From the NCBI RefSeq assembly GCF_018100795.1, contig NZ_JAGJDY010000009.1, forward strand, positions 186,001 through 250,000: a stretch of 64,000 nt of DNA, written 5' to 3'. Positions 35,364 through 50,082 of this stretch are shown here, one piece after another (the stretch's first letter is position 1; each line of letters starts with the position of its first letter). The stretch comes from Alteromonas sp. MMG017. Lineage in GTDB: Bacteria; Pseudomonadota; Gammaproteobacteria; Enterobacterales; Alteromonadaceae. A program made the translations under genes and the position numbers. The notes under the pieces are model-generated. The model did no database searches, was not told the DNA's origin, and worked only from the letters and a program-made list of their open reading frames with translations.

Positions 35364-35969
35364 CTATTCTACTTTAAACGTGGTGACCTTACCTTTAAGG
35401 TCGGTGAGTTCACGTAAATGGGGCAATGCTGCCTCTAATTTTTGCTTTTCTAAGTCTGGGCCAACAAACACTTTGTTGAGCGGGCCTGAGTTAGTCATTA
35501 TCCGGCGACTAAACGCACGGTATCCCGCTTTTTCAAGCTTATTCAATAGTGATTTTACGTTCTTCTCATGGCGAAAGCTGCCTAGTTGTATCACCCAGCC
35601 TGCGTCATCCACTGTGGATGAGTCTGGTGCTTCAACAACGGTTTGACTAGCTAGAGAGTCTTCCGGCGTTATTGACGCCTCTACGGGCTCAGGTAACGCT
35701 TGAGTCTCACTGGGCGCTGACGTTGCGCTTTCATCATCCAGCGCCTTATCGTCCGTTACCGTAACGGGCAACTGTGCAGCTTTAGCTACCCGCTCGCTCG
35801 GAAAGGCTTCGGGCTCTACAATGGGTTTCTTAGGAGGACTTGCAGGAACAGATACAAACGGTTCTTTATTGGTTTGCTTCTTGCCATCGAGAAAGTCTGG
35901 TAAAAAAATAACTGCCAGCGCCACAATGATGATGGTGCCCACGAGTCTATTCTTTAATGCCGACGTCAC
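35364..35969 (-). CDS. dedD: DedD, SPOR-domain cell-division protein
   Basis: A 201-aa protein with a short cytoplasmic N-terminus, one membrane span (LVGTIIIVALAVIFLPDFL), a Pro/Glu/Ser-rich periplasmic linker (about 30-120) and a C-terminal SPOR domain. The SPOR domain contains GWVIQLGSFRHEKNVKSLLN and FVGPDLEKQKLEA. SPOR domains bind denuded septal glycan, and DedD supports FtsN-type activation of septal synthesis. It is placed between folC and cvpA, as in E. coli. Confidence 0.94.
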   Translation of the reverse strand: MTSALKNRLVGTIIIVALAVIFLPDFLDGKKQTNKEPFVSVPASPPKKPIVEPEAFPSERVAKAAQLPVTVTDDKALDDESATSAPSETQALPEPVEASITPEDSLASQTVVEAPDSSTVDDAGWVIQLGSFRHEKNVKSLLNKLEKAGYRAFSRRIMTNSGPLNKVFVGPDLEKQKLEAALPHLRELTDLKGKVTTFKVE

Positions 35970-36000
35970 TATTATCTCCTGTTGAACTTATTGTTCGTTT

Positions 36001-37308
36001 TTATTGTTGTTCATTTGCGTTGGTATAATCTAACACTTCAGCCACGGTAACAAAGGAACCAAAGACCAAGATAAGTTCGCCTTCATGGTAATCATTTCGT
36101 GCTGCTTTATAAGCACTTGTCACATCAAAGAAGGTTTGGGTACGGCTTTTATCAAGCTGAGCATCCAAAAGTGCACCCGCCAGCACGTCTGCATCGCAGC
36201 CTCGAGGGCCTGATGTACTTGCTAGGTACCATTGTGCATTCAGCGACGACAAAGGCGCAAGGGTTTCTACAATAGATTTGTCTTTTAACATACCCACTAC
36301 TACGCGTATTTTACTTGCGGGGTAACGTGTAAGCCATTCCTGCATTGCTTTAGTTGCTTGGGGGTTATGCGCGACATCCACCACTACTAGCGGGTTGTGA
36401 CTAATTTCTTGTTGACGGCCGGGTAAACGGGTATTGGCAATGATCTGCCTTATCGCCGTTTCATCTGGTAGTAAGTCTAATAACTCTAGTGCTGCAAGTG
36501 CCGTAGCTACGTTTTGCAGCGGAATGTGCGGGTATGGTAGTTGGGTAAATTCAGAATGCTTCCCTTTCCATTGCCATGAAGTGCTAACGCTATTATCTGT
36601 TATAGACTCCTCTACAACGGAAAAATCTTCTTGCGCCCATCGCCCATCTACGTTGAACTCTCGCGCAACATCACGCAAAGAGTCTGGTGGCAAAAGCTCA
36701 CCAATAACGGCTTTACCATTTTTTCGCATAATACCGGCTTTTTCGCGAGCGATGGCTTCGCGGGTATCACCTAGCCAGTCTTGGTGATCGAGGTCGATGG
36801 TAGTAATGATGGCTAAATCTGGGTCGAGAATGTTAGTCGCATCTAGCCTTCCCCCCAGTCCCACTTCCAATACGGCCACATCAACACACCAATCCTGCAT
36901 CATTTTCATTGCCGCTAAGGTGCCGAACTCAAAATAAGTTAACGTGATATCGCCACGGGCTTTTTCGATAAGCTCGAAAGCGCGGCAAAATTCGCTTTCT
37001 TCAGCCAATTCACCGTTTAGCCGCACGCGTTCGCAGTAACTCACAAGATGAGGAGAGCTAAATACTGCTACGGTTTTACCTTGCGTAAGCATAGCTTGCT
37101 CTAACAAGCGACACGTCGTGCCTTTGCCATTCGTGCCGGCCACGGTTATAAGCAGAGCGTCTTTTAAATGGATACCCATGGCATTGGCCACAGTTTTAAC
37201 GCGTTCAATCCCCATATCAATGGCACTTGGATGGATAGATTCAAGATGAGAAAGCCACTGACTCAACGAGGTTGTTGAGTCAGTATTTTGATTTTTTTGT
37301 GTATTCAC
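36001..37308 (-). CDS. folC: Bifunctional dihydrofolate/folylpolyglutamate synthase
   Basis: A 435-aa Mur-ligase-fold enzyme. The P-loop is TVAGTNGKGTTCRLLE, and AVLEVGLGGRLDATNIL and DVAHNPQATKAM follow. It makes dihydrofolate from dihydropteroate and adds glutamates to folate. The start is a GTG at 37308 whose first base is the last base of the accD TAG stop (TAGTG), implying translational coupling. The family usually begins shortly before the conserved TLxxWLxxLE motif, present here as SLSQWLSHLE. Confidence 0.96.
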   Translation of the reverse strand: MNTQKNQNTDSTTSLSQWLSHLESIHPSAIDMGIERVKTVANAMGIHLKDALLITVAGTNGKGTTCRLLEQAMLTQGKTVAVFSSPHLVSYCERVRLNGELAEESEFCRAFELIEKARGDITLTYFEFGTLAAMKMMQDWCVDVAVLEVGLGGRLDATNILDPDLAIITTIDLDHQDWLGDTREAIAREKAGIMRKNGKAVIGELLPPDSLRDVAREFNVDGRWAQEDFSVVEESITDNSVSTSWQWKGKHSEFTQLPYPHIPLQNVATALAALELLDLLPDETAIRQIIANTRLPGRQQEISHNPLVVVDVAHNPQATKAMQEWLTRYPASKIRVVVGMLKDKSIVETLAPLSSLNAQWYLASTSGPRGCDADVLAGALLDAQLDKSRTQTFFDVTSAYKAARNDYHEGELILVFGSFVTVAEVLDYTNANEQQ

Positions 37309-38153
37309 TAATTCTGATGATGCAGCTTAAGTAACAAGCCGTGTAATTTATCACGCATTTCTCTGCGGTCAACAATCATATCAATAGCGCCCTTCTCAAC
37401 AAGGAACTCACTACGCTGGAAACCTTGTGGTAACTTTTCGCGTACGGTTTGCTCGATAACACGAGGACCAGCAAAACCAATCAAGGCTTTTGGCTCAGCA
37501 ACGTTAACGTCACCTAGCATGGCTAAACTAGCAGAAACGCCACCCATCGTTGGGTCGGTTAGTACAGAAATGTAAGGCAACCCTTTTTTGCTCATTTTTG
37601 CCAATGCTGCAGATGTTTTCGCCATTTGCATGAGCGACATAAGCGCTTCTTGCATACGTGCACCGCCACTGGCAGAGAAACAAATAAGAGGTGTGTTGTT
37701 TTCAAGACAAGCGTTTACGGCAGCAACAAAGCGAGCGCCTACCACAGAGGCCATTGAACCACCCATAAAGGCAAACTCGAAACTGGCTACTACTACTGGC
37801 ATACCTTTTAGTTTGCCCTGCATAACAACCAAGGCATCTTTTTCATTGGTTAGCTTTTGCGCGGCTACAATACGGTCTTTATAACGCTTTGAATCTTTGA
37901 ATTTCAAGATATCTTGTGGTTCGAATTCACCACCAAGTTCTACGCGGTCACCTTCATCAAGAAAGCCGTCTATACGGCGACGGGCCGTAATACGCATATG
38001 GTGATCGCACTTAGGACAAACTTCTTGAAGTTTTTCCAACTCGCTTTTGTACAACACAGCTTGGCAAGAGCCGCATTTTGTCCAAATCCCCTCAGGTACA
38101 TTACCTTTTGTGGATGTTTGCGTACGCGGAAGAATTTTTTGAATCCAGCTCAT
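37308..38153 (-). CDS. accD: Acetyl-CoA carboxylase carboxyltransferase beta subunit
   Basis: A 281-aa subunit that transfers carboxyl from biotin-BCCP to acetyl-CoA with AccA. The N-terminal zinc ribbon is [20 protein letters not shown] then CDHH (C-x2-C-x15-C-x2-C pattern). The crotonase core has [36 protein letters not shown] and [14 protein letters not shown]. It is translationally coupled to folC by a one-base overlap. dedA, which lies between truA and accD in E. coli, is missing. Confidence 0.97.
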   Translation of the reverse strand: MSWIQKILPRTQTSTKGNVPEGIWTKCGSCQAVLYKSELEKLQEVCPKCDHHMRITARRRIDGFLDEGDRVELGGEFEPQDILKFKDSKRYKDRIVAAQKLTNEKDALVVMQGKLKGMPVVVASFEFAFMGGSMASVVGARFVAAVNACLENNTPLICFSASGGARMQEALMSLMQMAKTSAALAKMSKKGLPYISVLTDPTMGGVSASLAMLGDVNVAEPKALIGFAGPRVIEQTVREKLPQGFQRSEFLVEKGAIDMIVDRREMRDKLHGLLLKLHHQN

Positions 38154-38353
38154 GGAAAAGGAATCCTTTATATTTATTAGCGCACCGACACTGTTTTTTC
38201 ATTCGTGCTTTGTGTCAGTACTACATGAATATTTCGGTTACTTTATTGTAGCGCAAGAGAAAAATACGCACTACGTTAGTACAACCACCTAATATAGCGC
38301 GCTATTAGACCACAATACAGTAAAATGGAAAAAACAAAACTGGTCTAAGAAGT

Positions 38354-38380
38354 TGAACGGTAACCCATTGCTACCGTTCA
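38354..38380. repeat. Inverted repeat after truA
   Basis: TGAACGGTA and TACCGTTCA form a perfect 9-bp stem with a 9-nt loop just 3' of the truA stop on the minus strand. It has no T tract; it may be an attenuating or mRNA-stabilising hairpin. Confidence 0.55.
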
Positions 38381-38395
38381 GAGGTATTCAGGCTT

Positions 38396-39187
38396 TTAAG
38401 ATTCTGGAAGAAAAAGAGGCCCAAGAGGCGATTTTGGTATGCCGAAGTGCTCAGGGTAAGTTACATCAACCAAATACAACCCGTTAGGTTTAGCGGTAGT
38501 AGCGGCTTTAGCACGGTCTTTTAAAGTAAGTAGATGGGCCATCCAATCGACAGGTTGCTCCCCTGCCCCAATGCAAAGCAGTGAACCAGTGATATTTCGT
38601 ACCATATGATGCAAAAATGCATTCGCACGAATATCCAACACCACATAACGACCTTGTCTATGTACACTCACGCTACTCACTGTTCGGTGTGGCGTTTTGC
38701 TTTGACACAGTGATGCCCGAAATGTAGTGAAATCGTGCTCACCTACCAACGCCTGTGCGGCTTCATGCATTTTCTCGGCGTCTAACTCTCGGTATTCGTG
38801 AGTCACACCATTGTGCAGGATAGCAGGTCGCATACGTGAGTTATAAATAACGTAGCGATAACGACGGTGAGTAGCCGAAAAGCGGGCGTGAAAATCATCA
38901 GAGACAGGCCTAGCCCATGTTACGGCTATTGAGTCAGGCATGTTAGCATTAATGCCAAGTGTCCAAGCACGCTCTGGACGCTCTACATCGCAGTCAAAAT
39001 GGACTATTTGGCCAGTTGCATGCACACCGGCATCGGTGCGACCAGCACAAAATACTATAATAGGCTTATTTGCGATAACGGTGAGTGCTTTCTCTAGGTA
39101 TTCTTGCACGCTAGCCACGTCTTTTTGACGTTGCCAACCATGTACCGATGCACCATCATACTCGATGCCTAAGGCGATTCGCCCCAT
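38396..39187 (-). CDS. truA: tRNA pseudouridine38-40 synthase
   Basis: A 263-aa pseudouridine synthase for positions 38-40 of tRNA. The catalytic Asp lies in [19 protein letters not shown]. The substrate loop is RYRYVIYN, and C-terminal [16 protein letters not shown] is diagnostic. It lies downstream of fimV and upstream of accD; E. coli has usg-truA-dedA-accD. Confidence 0.97.
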   Translation of the reverse strand: MGRIALGIEYDGASVHGWQRQKDVASVQEYLEKALTVIANKPIIVFCAGRTDAGVHATGQIVHFDCDVERPERAWTLGINANMPDSIAVTWARPVSDDFHARFSATHRRYRYVIYNSRMRPAILHNGVTHEYRELDAEKMHEAAQALVGEHDFTTFRASLCQSKTPHRTVSSVSVHRQGRYVVLDIRANAFLHHMVRNITGSLLCIGAGEQPVDWMAHLLTLKDRAKAATTAKPNGLYLVDVTYPEHFGIPKSPLGPLFLPES

Positions 39188-39248
39188 GTTTCAAACACCT
39201 CTAAATAGAAAAGCCGCTAAGTGTAGTCATACCGCACTCAACATGCAA

Positions 39249-43889
<4,641 letters not shown>

Positions 43890-44229
43890 AGCAATCCTAT
43901 ATGCCCTCAAGCGTCAACACCACCAAGTGTCATGGTGGAGATTCGTAGCTAAACCTCTTTTCATTGGCGCTTAAATGCGGCAAACGGGTTCAGCTTTTTA
44001 TTCTTATCATTTGATAGCGCCTGCGCACGAATGAAAATGCCCTATCAATACAGATTTTCTACATTGCTTACCGCTATTTTTTACCTTTATTGATGTATCG
44101 ACAACATCACTTAGGCCAACGGTATTTTTAATCTGGTTTAGGAAACTATAAACCAGTTATTAATGGCAATCTAGTTAGCCCTTCTGTTTTCGGTATCTAT
44201 TTGTTGAATATCGATATAACTGCTTATCG
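43890..44229. other. Spacer between fimV and asd
   Basis: About 340 bp with no credible gene. It is likely to contain the fimV promoter. Apart from the asd hairpin at 44230 I see no strong hairpin and no copy of the GGGTGTC family. Confidence 0.4.
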
Positions 44230-44260
44230 GCCGAGTAAGCAAAATGTTTACTTACTCGGC
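44230..44260 (-). terminator. Hairpin downstream of asd
   Basis: GCCGAGTAAG and CTTACTCGGC form a perfect 10-bp stem, extendable past one mismatch by AAA/TTT around an ATG loop. The T tract on the minus strand is weak, so termination may be partial. Confidence 0.65.
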
Positions 44261-44310
44261 GAAATCAATGTTATATGCCCTACTTTGAGCTTTGCCTATT
44301 TATCCTATTA

Positions 44311-45327
44311 TTACAGGTAATCGCGAATTAGGGTTTCAGCAATTTGAATACTGTTGGTTGCCGCACCTTTACGGATATTGTCTGACACCACCCAAAGGTT
44401 AAGACCACAGGGGTGAGTAATATCGTTTCGAATACGTCCAACGTGAACCATATCATTGCCGCTAGCACTGCTTACCTGAGTAGGAAACTGGTCGGCAGCA
44501 TCATAAACTTTAACCCCAGGGGCATCTGCAAGTAATTGCTTAACCTGTTCGGCATCTATTGGCGCGCGAGTTTCTAAGTGAATGGCTTCACCATGCCCGT
44601 AAAACACAGGTACTCTTACTGCGGTCGCATTAACCAAGATGCTGTCATCGCCCATAATCTTTTGCGTTTCCCACACCATTTTCATTTCTTCTTTGGTGTA
44701 GTCATTGTCTTGAAACGCATCAATTTGAGGAATAACGTTAAAGGCGATTTGACGGCTAAACGCTTTTGTTTCAAGTTCTCGCGCATTTAGCAGGCTAGCA
44801 GTTTGCTTCACCAGCTCTTCCATGGCTTCTTTTCCTGCCCCCGATACCGACTGATACGTACTCACGTTAATACGGTCAATACCTACAGCATCATGTATTG
44901 GCTTCAACGCCACCATCATTTGAATGGTTGAACAGTTCGGATTGGCAATAATATTTCTGTTACGAAAGTCAGCCAGTACGTGTGCATTAACTTCTGGCAC
45001 TACAAGCGGAATGTCTGGCTCGTATCTAAATTCAGATGTGTTATCAATAACAATACAGCCTGCATCAGCTGCACGTGGCGCGAATTCAGCAGAAATGCTG
45101 CCGCCTGCTGAGAAGAAGCCAAACTGTACCAACGACCAATCGAAAGTATCTGCATCCAACACTTCTACATCTTCGCCCTTGAAGCTAATACTGGTTCCCG
45201 CTGAACGTTTGCTGGCTAGTGGATATAAACGATTTACTGGAAAGCCACGCTCTGCCAGTAGTTCTATCATGGTTTGCCCAACTAGACCGGTCGCGCCTAA
45301 TACGGCAACGTCAAAGGCTTGTGACAT
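44311..45327 (-). CDS. asd: Aspartate-semialdehyde dehydrogenase (asd2/Usg type)
   Basis: A 338-aa NADP-dependent enzyme converting beta-aspartyl phosphate to aspartate semialdehyde (lysine, threonine, methionine and DAP pathway). The NADP loop is VAVLGATGLVGQTMIELL. The catalytic Cys lies in NPNCSTIQMM, and VSGAGKEAMEEL is also conserved. In E. coli the paralogue usg at this position lacks the active Cys; here the Cys is present, so the protein is probably catalytic. It lies 60 bp after pdxB, as pdxB-usg in E. coli. Confidence 0.94.
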   Translation of the reverse strand: MSQAFDVAVLGATGLVGQTMIELLAERGFPVNRLYPLASKRSAGTSISFKGEDVEVLDADTFDWSLVQFGFFSAGGSISAEFAPRAADAGCIVIDNTSEFRYEPDIPLVVPEVNAHVLADFRNRNIIANPNCSTIQMMVALKPIHDAVGIDRINVSTYQSVSGAGKEAMEELVKQTASLLNARELETKAFSRQIAFNVIPQIDAFQDNDYTKEEMKMVWETQKIMGDDSILVNATAVRVPVFYGHGEAIHLETRAPIDAEQVKQLLADAPGVKVYDAADQFPTQVSSASGNDMVHVGRIRNDITHPCGLNLWVVSDNIRKGAATNSIQIAETLIRDYL

Positions 45328-45386
45328 AAGTGTTGTTTCTCCTATTAATGGTATAGCTTAAAATTAGAAGGCGTTAGGCTGGCAAA

Positions 45387-46589
45387 CTAGGCTTGCACCA
45401 AAAAGCCTAACCCTTTCAATTGCTGTTTAATTTCATCTGAGGTGTTACTGGGTAATATTAGCGTATACGCACTGCATTCCCGTCGCACCCGATAGCTTTT
45501 GCGCATAGTAGCAAAGGTGTGGCTAATGCTGGCAGTAATTTCTTCGCTATCTGCACTTTCATTTTGCTGTTTTTCCAGCGCTTCCCTTAACCTTTCCCGA
45601 AAGGCGGTATCGTCATCACGCAAGTTATAAACCTGTAGCATTAACCCTATTAAATCTTGTTTCGATAAAACGGAAGCTGACGCAGACGAAAATTCTACTT
45701 TGATGGGTTCAACAGCGGATAAATACTCGCCAAGGGTTTTAGTGCTTGGTTCTTCCAGCAAATTGCATATTTGTTCGTAAACATACTGGGTACCGCGCAC
45801 TTTTCCCTCTACTGAATGCCCAGCAATATGAGGAGTCATTAACCAACAATACTGCACTAGTTCGGGGTTGATGGCCGGCTCATTTTCAAATACATCTAAC
45901 ACTACTGTGGGCGCGTTTGGTTGTTTAAGCCTATTTAACAAAGCCTGTTCATCAATCACTTCACCGCGGCACGCATTAATAAGCAACTGATTGCTAACAA
46001 GCTGTTCTAGCACATCAGCATTAATCAACTTACCTGTGGTGTGGCTGCCTGACTTCACATAAGGCACATGAAGCGTGATTACATCACAACCGATAATGTC
46101 TTGAAAATCAACGAAAGTTCGTGGGTCATCCGCTACACTTAATGGGGGATCGCACAACTTGTATTCAATGTTCAATGCGGCTAATCGTTTAGCCAAGGCT
46201 GTACCTACATGCCCTGCCCCCACAATACCCACGGTAATAGCATTAATGTCTATTTTACCTGCACGGTCGGCCAAAAATAATGCGCTTAGCACATATTCGG
46301 CCACGGCCACGGCGTTACAGCCACCGGCTGAATTCCAGCTAATTCCCTGACTATCAAGCCAGGCTTTATCCATGTGATTAGTGCCAGAGGTGGCGGTGGT
46401 AACGAATTGAAGTTGCGAAGCTTGGCTCAGCAACACTTCATTGACTTTGGTGGTAGAACGCACAGCCAAGATATCCACGTTTTTGATATCTTCCGGAGTA
46501 AGGGTTTGCCATGCATAACGACTTACGTCACCTAAGCCACTGAAGTATTCGTGGCCTAAAGGAATAGTGTCTTCAAAGAGTATTTTCAT
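45387..46589 (-). CDS. pdxB: Erythronate-4-phosphate dehydrogenase
   Basis: A 400-aa D-isomer 2-hydroxyacid dehydrogenase of the DXP-dependent pyridoxal phosphate pathway. It starts MKILFEDTIPLGHEYFSGLG. The NAD-binding loop is VGIVGAGHVGTALAKRL, with catalytic Arg in INACRGEVID, Glu in VLDVFENEP and His in MTPHIAGHSVEGK. The C-terminal PdxB dimerisation domain is present. Length is close to E. coli (378 aa). Confidence 0.96.
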   Translation of the reverse strand: MKILFEDTIPLGHEYFSGLGDVSRYAWQTLTPEDIKNVDILAVRSTTKVNEVLLSQASQLQFVTTATSGTNHMDKAWLDSQGISWNSAGGCNAVAVAEYVLSALFLADRAGKIDINAITVGIVGAGHVGTALAKRLAALNIEYKLCDPPLSVADDPRTFVDFQDIIGCDVITLHVPYVKSGSHTTGKLINADVLEQLVSNQLLINACRGEVIDEQALLNRLKQPNAPTVVLDVFENEPAINPELVQYCWLMTPHIAGHSVEGKVRGTQYVYEQICNLLEEPSTKTLGEYLSAVEPIKVEFSSASASVLSKQDLIGLMLQVYNLRDDDTAFRERLREALEKQQNESADSEEITASISHTFATMRKSYRVRRECSAYTLILPSNTSDEIKQQLKGLGFLVQA

Positions 46590-46670
46590 GATGCTAAGTT
46601 TACCTCAATCCTACGGATTAGTAACCTTGAGCACCATGAATCAACACTGTTTTTTAGTCTAATTTAGCGC

Positions 46671-47426
46671 TTATTCGTCGAAACCAGGGAATCGACGTGC
46701 AACCCGCCGTTTAATACCCGGCCAAGCTAGGCTGCCACCCGCTTGCTTGGTTACCTCTGACGCTTGAGCGCGGATCCCTTGCAAAATAGCAGAATGGATT
46801 GGAATTAACTTCTGACCTGTAGCTTGTGCTTTTAACTGAATTTCGCAGGTTCGCTGAAAAATGAACATAAATAAAAACGCATCGGCAATGTTGTCGGCAC
46901 AGGTAAGCAGGCCGTGATTTCGTAAAATCATAAATTGCGTATCACCTAAATCACGTACTAGGCGCGCTTTCTCATCAGGGTTCAAGGCTACGCCTTCATA
47001 GGCGTGGTAAGACAACGAGGCCATCGGGAACAAAGACTGCTGCGAGTAGGCTTGTAGTCCTTCCTCTAGTACTGAAAGTGCTACCCCTTCGGTGGTATGC
47101 AAATGCATAACGCACTTCGCATCGTCTCTAGCTTCGTGTACCGCACTGTGAATAGTAAAGCCCGCAGGGTTGATGTCGTACTCACTTTCCATCACCTTAT
47201 TGCCGTGTAAGTCTACCTTTACCAAACTTGACGCTGTGACTTCATCAAACATCATTCCGTAAGGGTTTATTAAAAAGTGATGCTCAGGCCCTGGTACCCT
47301 TGCAGATATATGAGTAAAAATTAAATCGTCCCAACCGTACATGGCCACAGCGCGATAACACGCCGCTAAATCTACACGGGTTTGCCATTCTTGCTCACTC
47401 ACCTGAGTTTTTACTTCTGAACTCAT
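46671..47426 (-). CDS. Class II aldolase/adducin family protein
   Basis: A 251-aa protein with the zinc-binding HLHTTEGVALSVL (His-x-His) and, later, ILRNHGLLTCADN with a third His. The N-terminal TRVDLAACYRAVAMYGWDDLI is typical of the adducin-like clade. Members include fuculose- and ribulose-phosphate aldolases, but this clade is often uncharacterised, and no sugar kinase or isomerase is adjacent. It is divergent from the Crp/Fnr gene (80 bp), which may regulate it. Confidence 0.85.
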   Translation of the reverse strand: MSSEVKTQVSEQEWQTRVDLAACYRAVAMYGWDDLIFTHISARVPGPEHHFLINPYGMMFDEVTASSLVKVDLHGNKVMESEYDINPAGFTIHSAVHEARDDAKCVMHLHTTEGVALSVLEEGLQAYSQQSLFPMASLSYHAYEGVALNPDEKARLVRDLGDTQFMILRNHGLLTCADNIADAFLFMFIFQRTCEIQLKAQATGQKLIPIHSAILQGIRAQASEVTKQAGGSLAWPGIKRRVARRFPGFDE

Positions 47427-47505
47427 CTTTCGTCTCCACCATTTTTTTTCTACCTTACGCCTAAATTACAGGCTAAACTGTCGGATAAACGACACTGTAA
47501 TAAAA

Positions 47506-48204
47506 ATGTTAACTCAAGAATACTCAACCGTTTTAACCAGCTCGATGTGGTTTTCTTCACTCCCTGAAAACTTGCAATGCGCCTTGCTCGATAAGGTACG
47601 TGTTCGTCATTTAAAAGCAGGTCAACAACTGCATGCTAAAGGCGAGGAAGGCATTGGTTTTTACGGTGTATGTGAAGGCCGCTTGCGTGTAATGAATATT
47701 GGCGCCAATGGCAAGGAAATGCTGTTTGCCTTGCTAGGGCCGGGCACCTGGTTTGGTGAAATCTCTCTGTTTGACGATTTACCTCGTACCCACAATAGTG
47801 TGTGCGAAATAGATACCGTTATTGCGGTTATCCCCAAAAATGCCTTTAACGCAGTGTTAAAGGCACACCCTGAGCTTTACCCTCACTTTGCCCGCCTGCT
47901 TTGTTCTCGAGTAAGAAGCGCGTTTCAATTTATCGATTCCAGCGCGGGGCTAAATTTACAACACCAGTTAATTAAGCGCCTACTGATGCTAACCACCAGT
48001 TATGGCCAGCATTTACCCCAAGACAGCGCCATTACCTTAACTTTATCGCAAGAGTCTTTAGCGCAGATGATAAACAGTAGCCGACAGACGGTGAATCAGC
48101 TCTTAGGTGATTTACAAAACCAAGGATTACTGCATTTACATTATGGGAAAATAACGATTAGTCGCCCAAACGCTTTGTTCGCATTGCTTGTAGATGAAGA
48201 TTGA
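47506..48204 (+). CDS. Crp/Fnr family transcriptional regulator
   Basis: A 232-aa regulator with an N-terminal cyclic-nucleotide-binding jelly roll (GEEGIGFYGVCEGRLRVM, GPGTWFGEISLFDDLPRTH) and a C-terminal HTH (SQESLAQMINSSRQTVNQLL). The Arg-Ser/Thr cAMP-phosphate pocket of true CRP is only partly kept (DDLPRTHN), and there are no Fnr-type N-terminal cysteines. The ligand is therefore uncertain. It is divergent from the class II aldolase gene. Confidence 0.88.
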   Translation: MLTQEYSTVLTSSMWFSSLPENLQCALLDKVRVRHLKAGQQLHAKGEEGIGFYGVCEGRLRVMNIGANGKEMLFALLGPGTWFGEISLFDDLPRTHNSVCEIDTVIAVIPKNAFNAVLKAHPELYPHFARLLCSRVRSAFQFIDSSAGLNLQHQLIKRLLMLTTSYGQHLPQDSAITLTLSQESLAQMINSSRQTVNQLLGDLQNQGLLHLHYGKITISRPNALFALLVDED

Positions 48205-48369
48205 TAAAAAAGCAGTGGTAGGTAAAAACTGACAGAAAAACACCAGAGGTGGACGTGCAGCTAAAAAATAAAAGTCAGGATACGAATACTTAAGGGTTAT
48301 GGGGTTAGTAATATTGAGTGAAAAACGATGACTCGATGGGGAATATCAAGCCCCCCCACCAAGCCTATC

Positions 48370-48392
48370 AGCAAGTCTGATACAGACTTGCT
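48370..48392. terminator. Hairpin between Crp/Fnr gene and fabB
   Basis: AGCAAGTCTG and CAGACTTGCT form a perfect 10-bp stem with an ATA loop, between two convergent genes. There is no strong T tract, so it may be a weak bidirectional terminator. Confidence 0.6.
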
Positions 48393-48404
48393 TACCGCTA
48401 TTGT

Positions 48405-49619
48405 TTAGCCTTGGTAACGCTGCATCACTAACGTTGCGTTAGTGCCGCCAAAACCAAAGCTATTAGACATAACCGTGTTCAACGTTGCTTCACGTGCTTG
48501 TGTAACAATGTCGAGACCAGCTGCTGCATCGTCTAGGGTATCGATGTTAATTGATGGCGCAATAAAATTGTTTTCCATCATCAACAAGCTATAAATAGCT
48601 TCGTTAACCCCAGCTGCACCTAATGCATGACCCGTTAGTGATTTTGTTGCACTAATTGGCACGCCAGATTGACCGAACACTTCCTGAATAGCCGCCAGTT
48701 CTTTCACATCACCTACTGGTGTTGACGTACCGTGGGTGTTCAAGTAATCGATGGGTGCAGACACATTTTGCATGGCCATTTTCATACAACGGATTGCGCC
48801 TTCACCTGATGGTGCCACCATGTCGAAGCCATCAGAAGTTGCGCCGTAGCCAACCACTTCACCGTAAATTTTTGCGCCACGGGCTAATGCATGCTCAAGC
48901 TCTTCAACCACAACCATACCGCCACCGCCAGAGCTAACAAAGCCATCGCGGGCTGCATCGTAAGTACGTGATGCTACTGAAGGGTTGTCGTTATATTTAG
49001 AACTCAGTGCGCCCATGGCGTCGAACTGACTTGACAGTGCCCAGTGTAATTCTTCACCGCCACCTGCAAATACAACTTCTTGCTTACCCAGTTGAATAAG
49101 CTCCATGGCATTACCAATACAATGTGCACTGGTGGCACAAGCTGATGCGATTGAGTAGTTTACGCCACGAATTTTAAACGGTGTAGCAAGACACGCTGAA
49201 ACCGTAGACGCCATACAACGAGGTACCATGTAAGGCCCAACACGTTTTACGCCTTTTTCACGCAGAATATCTGCAGAAAGCACTTGGTTTTCAGAAGACG
49301 CGCCGCCAGAGCCAGCAATAATACCCGTGCGATCGTTAGAAATATCGCTATCTTCAAGGCCTGAATCTTCAATCGCTTGTTGCATAGCAACATAAGCATA
49401 GGCCGCCGCATCACCCATAAACCGCATAGCTTTGCGGTCGATGTGCTCTTTAAGGTCGATATCGATATTACCCCACACTTGGCTTCTTAAGCCCATCTCA
49501 GCGAACTGCTCAGAGTGTGTAATACCTGACTTACCTGCTTTTAATGAAGCAAGTACATCTTGTTTATTGACGCCGATGCTTGAAACAATTCCAAGACCGG
49601 TGATAACTGCTCTTCTCAT
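48405..49619 (-). CDS. fabB: 3-oxoacyl-ACP synthase I
   Basis: A 404-aa ketoacyl synthase needed for elongation of unsaturated fatty acids. The catalytic triad is present: Cys in [14 protein letters not shown], His in [11 protein letters not shown] and His in [14 protein letters not shown]. It is close in length to E. coli FabB (406 aa) and starts [16 protein letters not shown]. The neighbourhood with mnmC is as in E. coli. No FabR-like palindrome is visible in the 200 bp upstream. Confidence 0.96.
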   Translation of the reverse strand: MRRAVITGLGIVSSIGVNKQDVLASLKAGKSGITHSEQFAEMGLRSQVWGNIDIDLKEHIDRKAMRFMGDAAAYAYVAMQQAIEDSGLEDSDISNDRTGIIAGSGGASSENQVLSADILREKGVKRVGPYMVPRCMASTVSACLATPFKIRGVNYSIASACATSAHCIGNAMELIQLGKQEVVFAGGGEELHWALSSQFDAMGALSSKYNDNPSVASRTYDAARDGFVSSGGGGMVVVEELEHALARGAKIYGEVVGYGATSDGFDMVAPSGEGAIRCMKMAMQNVSAPIDYLNTHGTSTPVGDVKELAAIQEVFGQSGVPISATKSLTGHALGAAGVNEAIYSLLMMENNFIAPSINIDTLDDAAAGLDIVTQAREATLNTVMSNSFGFGGTNATLVMQRYQG

Positions 49620-50082
49620 AGTTTACCCTTTGCGTTGATGCGGCTATGGTAACGATTTTGATTGGTAAAGTGGTCTGCTTTGCAGCTAAAGACCCAGCAC
49701 TTCACTTTTTCTAACCGCATCCTGATGCATTTGCTTTAATTATTTTTGCGCCACGTGAATTGCTGCGTCCAATGTATCATGAAAGGTATATTTAAATACT
49801 AGAAGAAAATAGCAAGTTCACAAAAGCTTCACTAAATTCTCAAAACAATTCTCTAGGTTTATCAGCAAGGCAAATGCGTTGATGATTATTGATATCCTTA
49901 TTTAATTTTATCAAACTGGTCACACTTCTTATCCATTCGTCTATCTTTAACAATTAAGATAAACACCTTGAGTCAATTCAGATAACATTGTGTAGTGTCA
50001 CTATTCACTGGTGCGTTTTAATACGCGCGGTTCTTATAAGATAAATATCTTCAGTCAAATTTGTGCGGGAATACACATCACC
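49620..50082. other. 463-bp spacer between divergent fabB and diguanylate cyclase gene
   Basis: AT-rich, presumably with both promoters. An in-frame GTG at 50011 could extend the cyclase by 24 residues. I see no palindromic operator that I can name, no gene and no GGGTGTC repeat. Confidence 0.4.
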